64,000 nucleotides of DNA from Pleurocapsa minor HA4230-MV1. GTDB taxonomy: Bacteria; Cyanobacteriota; Cyanobacteriia; Cyanobacteriales; Xenococcaceae. The first letter of the stretch is position 1, and each line of letters opens with the position of its first letter. The DNA lies in assembly GCA_019359095.1 (NCBI GenBank), contig JAHHHZ010000017.1, positions 124,001 through 188,000 of the forward strand, written 5' to 3'. Made by a program: the position numbers and the translations under genes. The notes beneath the pieces are model-generated. The model saw only the letters and a list, made by a program, of their open reading frames with translations. It did no database searches and was not told the origin of the DNA. Positions 35,949 through 44,816 of the stretch are shown here, piece by piece.

Positions 35949-36242
35949 TTAACTAAAATCTTTATCTCGCCAGCTTTGGTAGCGATAAAAATTCAAGCTG
36001 TCCAATAAAATGCCCGCGATGCTTACTGTAATGCCCAAAGTAATAACGCCCTGAAGCGGTTTTCCATCACCAAACACCGCTAAAAAATGCAGCATATACT
36101 GCGATCCTTGGTTGCTTACGGCTAAAAACCCTGGAATATAGCTAATTAGAGTTAAAAAACCCAACACCGAGCCAAATAATACTACAGGTAAGGCAAAGCT
36201 CATGGAAGCAGTGAGAAACAAAGAAAGAAAAAAATGTGGCAC
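35949..36242 (-). CDS. Small two-helix membrane protein, 97 residues
   Basis: Two membrane helices are evident: SFALPVVLFGSVLGFLTLIS and GVITLGITVSIAGILLDSLN. The loop between them contains GSQYMLHFLAVFGDGKPLQG, and the C-terminus is NFYRYQSWRDKDFS. I do not recognise the family but the sequence is well formed and its last 42 codons were duplicated to 34894-35018. It is convergent with the membrane-tailed response regulator. Confidence 0.65.
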   Translation of the reverse strand: MPHFFLSLFLTASMSFALPVVLFGSVLGFLTLISYIPGFLAVSNQGSQYMLHFLAVFGDGKPLQGVITLGITVSIAGILLDSLNFYRYQSWRDKDFS

Positions 36243-36590
36243 GGCTAATAAATAGTTTCTAGAATGATTTCTAGTGAAAATATTTTTAAACAGGACTTGA
36301 TTTAATTATTTAATTAATAATCCTATTTCTCTACACGATAATAGTTAAAAATTAACTATGGAGAATAATTTTAAAAATCTTAAACAAGCATAATTATTAC
36401 AGCATAATCGTTACTCTTCTTGAACTTTGTAGCTAAAAATACATGTATCTCTAATCAAGTTTTGTTAGTAATTCTTGAAATCCTGAAGGTACGTGATAAG
36501 TTAAGAACTGTCTCAATTTATTACTCGATCAATATAAAACATAGCGATCATCTTAAGACTTTAAAAATAAATTAAATTAGGAGTAGTATC
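36243..36590. other. 348-bp intergenic region upstream of rph
   Basis: The sequence is AT-rich and separates two divergent starts. The only clear element is AGGAG about 7 nt upstream of the rph TTG start. No ORF or repeat is seen. Confidence 0.4.
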
Positions 36591-37313
36591 TTGTCTGGGA
36601 AACGTTTAGGCGATCGCCAATTAAATCAACTGCGCAATCATAGTTTTCAGCTTGATTTTCTGGAAAATCCTTTAGCTTCAGTAGTGATTGAATGCGGTAA
36701 AACTAAGGTACTTTGTACGGTAAGTATAGAAGATCGCGTACCCAAATTTTTACTTAATACTGGACAGGCTTGGTTGACGGCGGAGTATCGGATGTTACCA
36801 GGAGCGACCAACACTCGCCATGCACGGGAATTAATGAAACTTTCAGGACGAACTCAAGAGATTCAACGGTTGATTGGACGTAGTTTGCGCGCAGCAATTA
36901 ACCTCAAAGGATTAGGCGAAAGAACTATTACAATCGATGCAGATGTGCTTCAGGCTGATGCGGGGACTCGTACCGCTGCTATTACAGGTAGCTATGTCGC
37001 CTTAGCTCATGGGATTAATAAATTGATCGCAGCAGGAGAGTTAAGAAAATCTCCTTTAATTGAACCTGTGGCTGCGGTATCTGTTGGCTTAATTGATGGT
37101 GAAGCTTATTTAGATTTAGACTATCCCGAAGACGTAAAAGCAGATGTAGATCTCAACGTGGTGATGAATGGCAAGCTGGAGCTAATTGAAATTCAGGGAA
37201 CAGCAGAATCTCATAGTATGACGCGATCGCAATTAAACAAAATGTTAGACTTAGCCGAAACAGGAATTAAAGAATTATTAGCAGCACAACAGGAAGCGTT
37301 AAATGAAAATTAA
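36591..37313 (+). CDS. rph: Ribonuclease PH
   Basis: RNase PH is a phosphate-dependent 3'-5' exonuclease that trims tRNA 3' ends. The 240-residue sequence has [56 protein letters not shown] and [20 protein letters not shown], all diagnostic. The start is TTG at 36591, supported by AGGAG seven nt upstream and by the conserved N-terminal R-x-x-DR-x-x-NQLR pattern. It overlaps the DUF6737 gene by 11 bp, so they are likely translated together. Confidence 0.95.
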   Translation: MSGKRLGDRQLNQLRNHSFQLDFLENPLASVVIECGKTKVLCTVSIEDRVPKFLLNTGQAWLTAEYRMLPGATNTRHARELMKLSGRTQEIQRLIGRSLRAAINLKGLGERTITIDADVLQADAGTRTAAITGSYVALAHGINKLIAAGELRKSPLIEPVAAVSVGLIDGEAYLDLDYPEDVKADVDLNVVMNGKLELIEIQGTAESHSMTRSQLNKMLDLAETGIKELLAAQQEALNEN

Positions 37314-37551
37314 TCAGACCAAATCAATTAGTGTTTGGGACTATAAACCTGGATGGTGTCAGCCTTGGTCAATTATTCTCACAGGAATAACGATTGTTGC
37401 GGGTAGCTGGCTAGTTTTGCACAATATCTGGATTACCATTGCCATTTCTCTGCCAGTTGTTGCTTGGTGGGTCTATTTTTTGCTAATTTATCCCAAAGCA
37501 TTCGCCGAATACATCGCCTCCCAGCAAACTACTGTAAATTTGGATACCTAG
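37303..37551 (+). CDS. DUF6737-type small membrane protein
   Basis: This 82-residue protein has the family core [19 protein letters not shown] and two membrane helices ([20 protein letters not shown] and [20 protein letters not shown]). It is found in cyanobacteria and some plastid lineages. I know of no function. The start overlaps the end of rph by 11 bp, so it is in an operon with it. Confidence 0.75.
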   Translation: MKINQTKSISVWDYKPGWCQPWSIILTGITIVAGSWLVLHNIWITIAISLPVVAWWVYFLLIYPKAFAEYIASQQTTVNLDT

Positions 37552-37641
37552 AGAATGTCTGGAAAGTGGTGTTGCAATACTTCTTGGATAAGCCTCAATT
37601 TACTACCTACTACCTGAATAAAAACCCATCAATAACAAAGC

Positions 37642-37869
37642 CTAAACGAAAAGTATTGTACCATCTCCCGCGACACAATCCCAGGCTTCCACTTCAGCCT
37701 GAAATTCAGGATCTTTTTCTAACTCCGCGTAATCTTCCTCTAACTCTTTTTGAAAGTCTTTTTTTCTTTGAGCTTCAACTAATTTTTCAATAAATGCACT
37801 GCGATTGTCCGTATGACTATCTAAATACTCTAAAGAGCGATCGCTTATACTTATACTTATTTTTGGCAT
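37642..37869 (-). CDS. Orphan ribbon-helix-helix-type antitoxin
   Basis: The N-terminus MPKISISISDRSLEYLDSHT is the start of an RHH (CopG/MetJ-like) DNA-binding domain. The acidic C-terminal half (ELEEDYAELEKDPEFQAEVE, AWDCVAGDG) resembles the toxin-binding tail of MazE-like antitoxins that precede MazF/PemK toxins in cyanobacteria. Such toxin genes usually overlap or directly follow, but here only about 90 bp of non-coding repeat sequence separates it from the convergent DUF6737 gene, so the partner is absent. The last residues TILFV are atypical and suggest an altered 3' end. Confidence 0.65.
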   Translation of the reverse strand: MPKISISISDRSLEYLDSHTDNRSAFIEKLVEAQRKKDFQKELEEDYAELEKDPEFQAEVEAWDCVAGDGTILFV

Positions 37870-37952
37870 TGGTTCTACTATTTAGTATGACCTTATAATC
37901 ATAATAATTTTAGTATGACCAAGTAGTCAGAAAAAGAAGAGGAGTATAGTTA

Positions 37953-38092
37953 TACCAGGGCTATTTCATTCTTATATATCCAGAGAATACATTCTCTGTC
38001 TAAGTACATTAAGTCCGTTTAAACGGACTTGAATTTTAAGCCAAGAAATTTATTTCTTGGTTCACTACAGTTAGAACGAAATAGCCCTGATA
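37953..38092. repeat. Cloverleaf-shaped palindromic element (terminal stem plus three hairpins)
   Basis: TACCAGGGCTATTTCATTCT (37953-37972) pairs with AGAACGAAATAGCCCTGATA (38073-38092), 20 bp with two mismatches. Inside are three near-perfect palindromes: CAGAGAATACATTCTCTG (37981-37998), AAGTCCGTTTAAACGGACTT (38011-38030) and CCAAGAAATTTATTTCTTGG (38041-38060). The whole folds as a four-way junction. It codes for nothing and lies between an orphan antitoxin gene and a DUF790 gene. A non-autonomous mobile element of the MITE or REP type is the simplest reading. Confidence 0.8.
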
Positions 38093-38148
38093 GTTAGGCT
38101 CTGCATAGCATAAGCGATCGCTCTAGCTAGAAACTAGAAACGGAGCAA

Positions 38149-39369
38149 CTAACTGTCCAATATTTCCAATACTGCTTTGGAGTTCAACTTATTTTTAAAC
38201 CAAATTAATTTATTCGGTAAATCGGTAAATTTAACCCCTGCTTTGTCTAGATTAAGTCTTTCGGAAACAGCGAGAATCAGGTTATCAGTATCACCATTAC
38301 GAACCTGATAGAATTTTTTTTGTAAATATTCTGGTCGCCAATAACCGACTATTTCAAGCAAATATTCTCTACCGTCAGGATGCACGATCCGAAAGTCGGG
38401 AATCATCACACTACCAGGTAAGGGAATCAGATCTACTTCCCTTTCTAAGCGCCATTCAGTGTTAGTTTTTGCCCAGCTTTTGGCAAAGGAGGCTTCAAGC
38501 ATACTGTCATAAGGTTTGCCTGGGGGATAATGGGAAACCAGCTCACAGCGATCGCTAGTTAAGACGAATTTACCTGTTTTGGTATTACCCGAATATTGAT
38601 CGCGGTTTTGCAACTTTGCCTGGAGACTCCATTTTGTAACATGCAGCAAGGCAGGAATCATTTTCGCTAAGGCTAGTCCATAACGTGTGCTGGCTTTAAA
38701 TAGACTAGCAGGGCCATCCATCGTTAGGGTAAACCCAGTATCGGCATCTCCTTCGATGTATGCCATCAGTTGAAACAGCTTGATGTAGCGAAACAAAAGC
38801 TTATATTCCCCAGGATCGTTACGGTGAGCATTAATAACGACACTGCTAGCACGATAGAAAACGCCCTGTACTTGGGATAAATTGTAGCGATGGAGCAGAG
38901 ATTCAGCTACAGGTGCTTCAAACTGAGTTAAAATCCGATTTTCCAGCAAGTCTGCATATAATCCTGTTTCAATTTCCTGGCGAGACACAGGACGTTTTAA
39001 TTCATCCGCTAAAGAGTGAGCAATAATTTCTAAAGTATCACTGCGCCGATCTGGTAAGGCTGAGGTTTTAGCTGCTTGGGCGAACACTCTTTGCCTCAAT
39101 GCCAAAGGTTCAAGGGGACTGATGATTTCAAACGTAGAGAAGGTATTGCGGAGTATATGAGCTAAACCCCTTTTAAGTCGATAATCTGGACTGTCCCCTT
39201 CTAACTCCAATAAACGTCGATCTAATTCTCCCTGAGTTTGACCAACACAGTCTTGAAAACAAGCAATAATTTCCGTGGCGATCGCTAAATTGCGGTTATC
39301 GATTCCTAACTTTTTGGGTACTATTGTCTCCCCATTAAGTTTATATATAAGTAAGTCGCTTTTTAGCAT
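38149..39369 (-). CDS. DUF790 protein (Bax1-like predicted nuclease)
   Basis: The 406-residue protein matches DUF790, the family of archaeal Bax1, a nuclease that partners the XPB/Rad25 helicase in DNA repair. The N-terminal half (LLIYKLNGETIVPKKLGIDN) ends with GVFYRASSVVINAH. The C-terminal region has a PD-(D/E)XK-like core: IPDFRIVHPDGREYLLEIVG, giving D, E and surrounding hydrophobic strands. ATG 39369 is preferred over TTG 39372. No XPB-type helicase lies in this window. Only 28 bp separate its start from the divergent TPR gene. Confidence 0.82.
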   Translation of the reverse strand: MLKSDLLIYKLNGETIVPKKLGIDNRNLAIATEIIACFQDCVGQTQGELDRRLLELEGDSPDYRLKRGLAHILRNTFSTFEIISPLEPLALRQRVFAQAAKTSALPDRRSDTLEIIAHSLADELKRPVSRQEIETGLYADLLENRILTQFEAPVAESLLHRYNLSQVQGVFYRASSVVINAHRNDPGEYKLLFRYIKLFQLMAYIEGDADTGFTLTMDGPASLFKASTRYGLALAKMIPALLHVTKWSLQAKLQNRDQYSGNTKTGKFVLTSDRCELVSHYPPGKPYDSMLEASFAKSWAKTNTEWRLEREVDLIPLPGSVMIPDFRIVHPDGREYLLEIVGYWRPEYLQKKFYQVRNGDTDNLILAVSERLNLDKAGVKFTDLPNKLIWFKNKLNSKAVLEILDS

Positions 39370-39397
39370 CAAAGAATTTTAGTTAACATTTGGTAAA

Positions 39398-40258
39398 ATG
39401 TATCAGTCTTTAGAATGTCGTCCAGATAGCTATCGAGAATGGTATCAAAGAGGCAATCAGCTTCGTGCAGAAGGTTTTTACCATGAAGCCTTAACTAGCT
39501 ATGAACGGGCTTTAAATTATCAACCTAGTGACTATTGGTCATGGTATCGCAAAGGGGTCGTCCTCGAAGCTTTAGGCTATTACCATGAAGCAATCGATAG
39601 TTTTACTCAAGCTTCGACAATTGAGCCAAATAACTACTGGTCATGGTACGAACAGGGATGCATTCATTTTACCGAATTTGGTCAATACGAGCAGGCGATC
39701 GCCTGTTTTAACCAGGCTTTGAAACTGCGCCCTCAAGACTATTGGGCTATTTACCGTCTAGGAGAAGCTTATCGTCACCTAGAACAGTATGACCAAGCCT
39801 TAGATTACTACAATCAGGCTTTGAAATTACGTCCTGATGATTTTTGGGCTTATTATCGTCGTGGAGAAGCACTACAGTACTGGGGAAAACTAGAGGAGGC
39901 ATTGCAAAGCTATCAGCAAGCTTCAAGTCTTGAGCCAAATGATTATTGGGCATGGTATCAGCAAGGGATTATCTACCAGCAATTATCACAGTTTGACCAA
40001 GGGATTAGTTGTTATCAGCGGGTATTAGATTTAGAGCCAAAATCCGCTTGGGTATGGTATCAACAAGCTTGTTGTTATGCTGAATTAAAGAACAGAAATT
40101 GGGCAATTATCTGTTTAGAAAAAGCGATCGATCTTTACCCCGTAAAATATCTAGAGTTAGCAGCTAATGAGCCTTTCTGGTCAGATTTTCGTCGCCAACA
40201 GGGTTTTCAGCTGTTGATTACCAATAAAAGTCGCAGATATGGTGTCCCCACGGCATAA
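39398..40258 (+). CDS. TPR-repeat protein, 286 residues
   Basis: Almost the whole protein is made of about seven TPR units with unusually regular Trp/Tyr positions (DYWSWYRKGVVLEALGYYHE, NYWSWYEQGCIHFTEFGQYE, DDFWAYYRRGEALQYWGKLE). There is no signal peptide, membrane helix or catalytic domain. It is probably a cytoplasmic scaffold. A Ser/Thr kinase gene follows 260 bp downstream; the pairing of TPR proteins with such kinases is common in cyanobacteria, but a direct partnership is inference. Confidence 0.8.
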   Translation: MYQSLECRPDSYREWYQRGNQLRAEGFYHEALTSYERALNYQPSDYWSWYRKGVVLEALGYYHEAIDSFTQASTIEPNNYWSWYEQGCIHFTEFGQYEQAIACFNQALKLRPQDYWAIYRLGEAYRHLEQYDQALDYYNQALKLRPDDFWAYYRRGEALQYWGKLEEALQSYQQASSLEPNDYWAWYQQGIIYQQLSQFDQGISCYQRVLDLEPKSAWVWYQQACCYAELKNRNWAIICLEKAIDLYPVKYLELAANEPFWSDFRRQQGFQLLITNKSRRYGVPTA

Positions 40259-40275
40259 TTGAGCTAAAGAGTTTT

Positions 40276-40352
40276 TATAGCCCTACAAAATTAGATTAGG
40301 ACATTAATAGTGATCGGCTCTTAAGCAGAAGGTAGAAGGTAGAAGGTAGTAT
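40276..40352 (+). repeat. Dispersed composite repeat, copy 4 (after the TPR gene)
   Basis: TATAGCCCTACAAAATTAG (40276-40294) starts 17 nt after the TPR stop. It is followed by ATTAGGACATTAATAGTGAT, CGGCTC and an AGAAGGT heptamer array (about 40329-40352). This is the most complete uninterrupted composite in the window. Confidence 0.75.
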
Positions 40353-40517
40353 TTCAAAAAGATCCCAAAGTTTTTATGTGTGGCTATCAGAGCTAATGAC
40401 TAATTACTCTTAAATTAAGCGTCTAGTTGAGTTATCCTTAACTTATTTATTTTTTAAGAAGATATCAAAATATCTTTGTATTTTGATGAATAATCAAGTC
40501 TGCACTAAAATTAAACT

Positions 40518-41639
40518 GTGAAGGGAAAAATCTTAGGCTCTCGTTATCAAGTTTTAGAATATATCGCTGAAGGCGGGTTTGGCAGAACATATCTAGCGCA
40601 AGATACCCAACTTCCGCGCAAAGATCTCTGTATCGTCAAGCAACTTGCTCCTAGCTTTAATGCTCCTAAACTCCTGACGATCGCCCGACGCTTATTTAAG
40701 TCAGAAGCCACAGCACTCCATAGCTTGGGCCATCATCCACAAATTCCTAAGCTTTTAGCTTATTTTGAGGAAGAGGAGAAATTTTATCTAGTCCAGCAAT
40801 ATATTCCAGGTCAAACCTTAGACAAGGAAATCACTTCAGCCAACGTTTGGTCAACAGATCAAGTTGTCGAGTTGTTGAAAGACTGTCTCAATATTCTGCG
40901 ATTTATTCACGATCGAGGAGTAATTCATCGCGATCTCAAGCCTGCCAATTTAATTCGTCGTAATAGCGATCGCAAAATTGTATTAGTTGACTTTGGGACA
41001 GTAAAAAACATTTTGCAGGGGCAAAGTAGTATAGCTGGGTTAACCGTATCTGTAGGAACACAGGGTTATATGCCAATTGAACAGGCAAGGGGTAAACCTC
41101 GCGCTAGTAGCGATCTATACGCTTTGGGCATGATCGGTATTCAGGCTCTTACAGGTGTCAAACCACTGAATTTGGAAGAAGACGAAAACGGCGAAATTAT
41201 CTGGTCACACTTAGTTGATACTAAACCTGAACTAATTAAAATACTCACTAAAATGACGCGGTATAACTATATGGAGCGCTATTCTTCAGCGCAATCTGTT
41301 TTAGATGATTTAAATAGCTGTTTTCCCGACGTCTCACAGTCTTTACCAGCCGCCATCAACCAAGCAGTGAGCAAACCTTTCTTAGCCCAGAATCAAAGGG
41401 TTGAGCATAGTATTTATGAAGATCCCAATGCTTTGCCTGGTATCCGTTCGATCGCTCTGGTGGCTCATCGTTCTCCTCCAGTTAAACCCAAACGATCCCA
41501 ACAGAAGCTGGTCAAAATAACTTTAATAGTTGTAGCTATTGCTGGTGGCATTTATCTATTGCTGCAACAATTACTCCTCAAACCCTCTCCAGATGCTTCC
41601 CCTGGCAAAGTAACACCCGAAACTAGCCTGAATAACTAA
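40518..41639 (+). CDS. Membrane-anchored Ser/Thr protein kinase (Hanks type)
   Basis: The likely start is GTG 40518 (MKGKILGSRYQVLEYIAEGG). Kinase motifs are complete: glycine loop EGGFGRTYLAQD, Lys in CIVKQL, catalytic loop VIHRDLKPANLI, DFG in LVDFGTVK and APE-region VGTQGYMPIEQARG. The kinase domain spans residues 9-270. A linker leads to one membrane helix (ITLIVVAIAGGIYLLLQQLL) and a short external tail. It should phosphorylate cytoplasmic proteins; targets are unknown. Confidence 0.9.
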   Translation: MKGKILGSRYQVLEYIAEGGFGRTYLAQDTQLPRKDLCIVKQLAPSFNAPKLLTIARRLFKSEATALHSLGHHPQIPKLLAYFEEEEKFYLVQQYIPGQTLDKEITSANVWSTDQVVELLKDCLNILRFIHDRGVIHRDLKPANLIRRNSDRKIVLVDFGTVKNILQGQSSIAGLTVSVGTQGYMPIEQARGKPRASSDLYALGMIGIQALTGVKPLNLEEDENGEIIWSHLVDTKPELIKILTKMTRYNYMERYSSAQSVLDDLNSCFPDVSQSLPAAINQAVSKPFLAQNQRVEHSIYEDPNALPGIRSIALVAHRSPPVKPKRSQQKLVKITLIVVAIAGGIYLLLQQLLLKPSPDASPGKVTPETSLNN

Positions 41640-41686
41640 AGCGTCGTTTGCTGCCGAAAATAAGTAATATGTAAGGCGATCGCGAT

Positions 41687-41776
41687 GTGATTAGTCATAT
41701 TTCCTCCGATATAGCCTTGCACTTGCTTAATTTACAACCAGAGGAAGAGCGTTACATTACTGATATTTTGCTTTGA
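41687..41776 (+). pseudogene. Short possible gene remnant (29 codons)
   Basis: A GTG-started frame reads VISHISSDIALHLLNLQPEE then ERYITDILL and a stop. It looks like protein sequence but is too short to be a normal gene, lacks a clear ribosome site and falls in the spacer between the kinase and ChaB-like genes. It may be the 3' tail of a lost gene. Low certainty. Confidence 0.25.
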
Positions 41777-41815
41777 TGATAATAAATAATTTATTGATCT
41801 TAATTGATTTTAATT

Positions 41816-42115
41816 ATGACTTATCAACAGTTAGAAGAATTACCCAGTGAAGTAACAGAAAAACTTCCCAAACACGGACAGCAATTATTTATGGCTGCCT
41901 ATAATGCTGTTTCCGAAAACGGCATGAATGAGGAAAATGCGACCCAAGTAGCTTGGAATTCAGTTAAAAATAGTTATCAACAAGATCGAGACGGTAACTG
42001 GATTTCAATCGAAAATTCCCAAGCAGATCGAGGCAACATTATGGGTACAGATCTAGATACCCAAGATCCGATTGGTAATCGTCAAAATAACACTGGCACA
42101 ATGCGTGGAGGCTAA
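41816..42115 (+). CDS. ChaB-like protein
   Basis: The first 60 residues match the ChaB family: YQQLEELPSEVTEKLPKHGQ, LFMAAYNAVSENG and ATQVAWNSVKNSYQQDRDG. The rest (to residue 99) is a polar, probably disordered tail rich in Asp, Asn and Gly. ATG 41816 is preferred over the upstream in-frame codon at 41804. ChaB was first described beside the ChaA cation antiporter, but cyanobacterial members often sit among stress genes. The acidic protein gene follows 76 bp downstream. Confidence 0.8.
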   Translation: MTYQQLEELPSEVTEKLPKHGQQLFMAAYNAVSENGMNEENATQVAWNSVKNSYQQDRDGNWISIENSQADRGNIMGTDLDTQDPIGNRQNNTGTMRGG

Positions 42116-42191
42116 ACGCCATAGGCTATACACCTAAATGTTTTAGTCGCTAAAAATTTTAGCCTAGTCAAAAATAAAAACTCAAAAATTA

Positions 42192-42491
42192 ATGATGGAT
42201 AACCAAGATAAAAAAGTAGTTGTCAGACACGATCCCGATGATGCTGAAGCAGGAAAAGGCGCTCCTGGCAATCAAGTAGGAGTGCAGTTAGCACAGTCAG
42301 TAGATGTTAACGATCCTGAAGCAATAATTCCTTCTGGTGCAGATCCAGAAAAAGATATAGAGCAAATAGAAGCTTTTGCCGAACAAGAAGAAGATACTGG
42401 CATAAGCACTACTGAAGGCTATGTTATCGATGAATCTGGTCGTTTAGACAATTTTGCAGTTGAACCAGAAATGTACGTAGAAGATAAATAG
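42192..42491 (+). CDS. Small acidic protein, 99 residues
   Basis: The protein is highly acidic (PEKDIEQIEAFAEQEEDTG) and opens with MMDNQDKKVVVRHDPDDAEA. It has no hydrophobic segment and few aromatic residues, so it is probably disordered. I do not recognise it with confidence. It follows the ChaB-like gene at 76 bp and is followed by a strong terminator, so the two likely form one transcription unit. Confidence 0.6.
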   Translation: MMDNQDKKVVVRHDPDDAEAGKGAPGNQVGVQLAQSVDVNDPEAIIPSGADPEKDIEQIEAFAEQEEDTGISTTEGYVIDESGRLDNFAVEPEMYVEDK

Positions 42492-42570
42492 CAAGAGGCT
42501 TTGCTCCTAGCTATAAGCTATAAGCCTAGATCATAAAGTTTATAGCTTTTTGATCAAAATTTAATCAATT

Positions 42571-42597
42571 CGGCTTGCTCACGCAGCCGTTTTTTTT
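42571..42597 (+). terminator. Rho-independent terminator after the acidic protein gene
   Basis: CGGCTTGC pairs with GCAGCCG around TCAC, followed by eight T residues. It lies 80 nt after the stop codon at 42491. A CTATAAG repeat tract sits between. This is the clearest intrinsic terminator in the window. Confidence 0.8.
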
Positions 42598-42810
42598 GAT
42601 CCTAAATCTGATTCTCAAAAATAACTTTGTGGTCAGCAGTTGAATTTCGCTGAAACTCTATTACCCATTATCCATTACTCATTACCCATTAGCTGTTAAA
42701 CTTCAATACTCAAGACAAGGTTAAAATTAAGGGGTGTAATATTAGTAATTATCAACACTTAATGCTAAATTCACGATGTTGGCATTTTAATATAGCTATA
42801 GGAATTCAAT

Positions 42811-43287
42811 ATGGTTGGTCAAATTTCCAATTCAGAAGCAAACATTAACCAAGCTGAGGATGAGTTAATTAAAGACAACTCTACCCATCAAGAAGTGATT
42901 GAAACGGTAATTTCTAGTCTCGATCAGGACAATACAGCGATGGTAAGTCACACGGATGAGGGTACTGTCTGGAAGTTTACCTATGGCAGTGTCGAAGTTT
43001 TTGTTCAGCTTACTGGAGAAAGCGAAAATGATTTATTAACGGTTTGGTCAAGCTTATTGCGACTTCCTGCTCGTGATGAGCCTGGATTAATGCGTCGTTT
43101 GTTAGAAATGAATTGGACTGGCACTTTTGAAACCTGCTTTAGTATTCATGATGACAAGGTAATGATCTCAGCACAACGCACCGTAGCGGATATGTATCCT
43201 GGAGAAATTTCTCGCTTAATTACTCTTGTCGCCAATCTTGCAGATGATAATGATGATCTGTTAAAAGCAGAATTCGGTGGCTCATAA
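42811..43287 (+). CDS. YbjN domain-containing protein
   Basis: The 158-residue protein has the YbjN fold pattern: a beta strand stretch TVWKFTYGSVEVFVQLTGES, LLTVWSSLLRLPARDEPGLM, RRLLEMNWTGTFETCFSIHD and MISAQRTVADMYPGEISRLI. The fold resembles type III secretion chaperones, and YbjN proteins are thought to act as chaperones or stress regulators. It is a single plus-strand gene with its own promoter region after the terminator at 42571. Confidence 0.8.
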   Translation: MVGQISNSEANINQAEDELIKDNSTHQEVIETVISSLDQDNTAMVSHTDEGTVWKFTYGSVEVFVQLTGESENDLLTVWSSLLRLPARDEPGLMRRLLEMNWTGTFETCFSIHDDKVMISAQRTVADMYPGEISRLITLVANLADDNDDLLKAEFGGS

Positions 43288-43463
43288 ATTTAGCCTGGAA
43301 TGAAGTTATGTAGTTCAAATAATCCTAATTTGCTGACAATAGTAGGGTAAATGTAAAGAAAAGTGCCAGGATATCAGTTAAGCTAACTAGTCTTTGCGAC
43401 ACTAGATAACATCCTTTGGGGTGCAATGTCGAAATATCTTGAGTTTGAATTAATTTGAATTAA

Positions 43464-44621
43464 ATGGAATTAGCAGCGAGAGCAAATTACGTATCGGCTT
43501 CTGTTACCTTAGCAATTTCTGCCAAAGCTAAAGAAATGCAAGCTAAGGGAATTGATGTTTGTAGCTTTAGTGCAGGAGAGCCAGATTTTCCCACCCCTAA
43601 ACATATTTGTGAAGCTGCTAAAACTGCCATCGACGAAGGTAAAACTCGCTACGGTGCTGCTGCGGGAGAATTAAAATTAAGACAAGCGATCGCCAAAAAA
43701 TTAGAGCAAGATAATAATCTGCACTATGAACCAGAGAATATCATTGTGACTAATGGCGGTAAGTTTTCTTTATATAACCTGATGCAAGTCTTGATTGAGC
43801 AAGGAGACGAGGTGATTATCCCTGCTCCTTACTGGTTAAGCTATCCAGAAATGGTCAAGTTGGCTGATGGTACTCCCGTAATTGTTGATACCTTAGCTGA
43901 GAACAACTATAAAATTACTGCCGAACAGTTAGATCGGGCAATTACGCCCAAAACCAAGCTGTTTGTCTTGAATTCTCCCTCGAATCCGACGGGAATGGTT
44001 TATTCTCCAGCAGAAATTCGAGCTTTGGCTCAGGTAATTGTGGAACGAGATATCTTGGTTGTCTCCGATGAGATTTATGAAAAAATTATTTATGATGATG
44101 TCGAACATCTGAGTATTGGTTCAATCGATGAGTCAATCTTTGCCCGCACTATTGTCAGTAGTGGTTTTGCCAAAAGCCATTCGATGACGGGGTGGCGCGT
44201 AGGATATACCGCAGCTCCCCTAGAAATCATTAAAGCAATGACAAAAATTCAAAGTCATAGCACTTCTAATGTTTGCACCTTTGCTCAATATGGCGCGATC
44301 GCTGCTTTAGAAGCATCTCAGGCATGTGTGCAAGAAATGTTAACAGCCTTTGCTCAACGTCGCAACTATATGTATCAGGCGATTAACGATATTCCTCAGT
44401 TGAGTTGTCCTAAACCCGATGGTGCTTTTTATCTTTTTGTCGATATATCTAAAACGGGTAAACAATCTCTTGCCTTCTGCCAAGAACTACTCGAAACTAA
44501 ACAGGTTGCTGTAATCCCTGGTATTGCTTTTGGTACCGATAACTGTATCCGCTTGTCCTACGCTACCGATCTCGATACGATCGAGGAAGGGATTAGAAGA
44601 CTCGCAGAGTTTGTCAAGTGA
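43464..44621 (+). CDS. aspC: Aspartate aminotransferase (class I, subgroup I-gamma)
   Basis: The PLP-dependent enzyme interconverts aspartate and 2-oxoglutarate with oxaloacetate and glutamate. Motifs are [44 protein letters not shown] and the Schiff-base Lys in [18 protein letters not shown]-terminal [15 protein letters not shown] binds the substrate carboxylate. The 385-residue length is typical. Some I-gamma enzymes are also prephenate aminotransferases, which cannot be excluded. It is 195 bp upstream of rpaA. Confidence 0.9.
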   Translation: MELAARANYVSASVTLAISAKAKEMQAKGIDVCSFSAGEPDFPTPKHICEAAKTAIDEGKTRYGAAAGELKLRQAIAKKLEQDNNLHYEPENIIVTNGGKFSLYNLMQVLIEQGDEVIIPAPYWLSYPEMVKLADGTPVIVDTLAENNYKITAEQLDRAITPKTKLFVLNSPSNPTGMVYSPAEIRALAQVIVERDILVVSDEIYEKIIYDDVEHLSIGSIDESIFARTIVSSGFAKSHSMTGWRVGYTAAPLEIIKAMTKIQSHSTSNVCTFAQYGAIAALEASQACVQEMLTAFAQRRNYMYQAINDIPQLSCPKPDGAFYLFVDISKTGKQSLAFCQELLETKQVAVIPGIAFGTDNCIRLSYATDLDTIEEGIRRLAEFVK

Positions 44622-44816
44622 TAATTTAACCCGATAAGCATCTATAATCGTGATAAAAGTTTACCAATCTTTAACATATGATCGGTAACTTAAATAAAAT
44701 GAGCATTTTTGCTTATAATCAGGACAGGGTTTGTTACGTATCTTAGTTTTTTGTGTTAAGCCAAATTACACGAGCGTTTTATTACCAAAAATAAATATCC
44801 ACCATATTTTTTTAAT

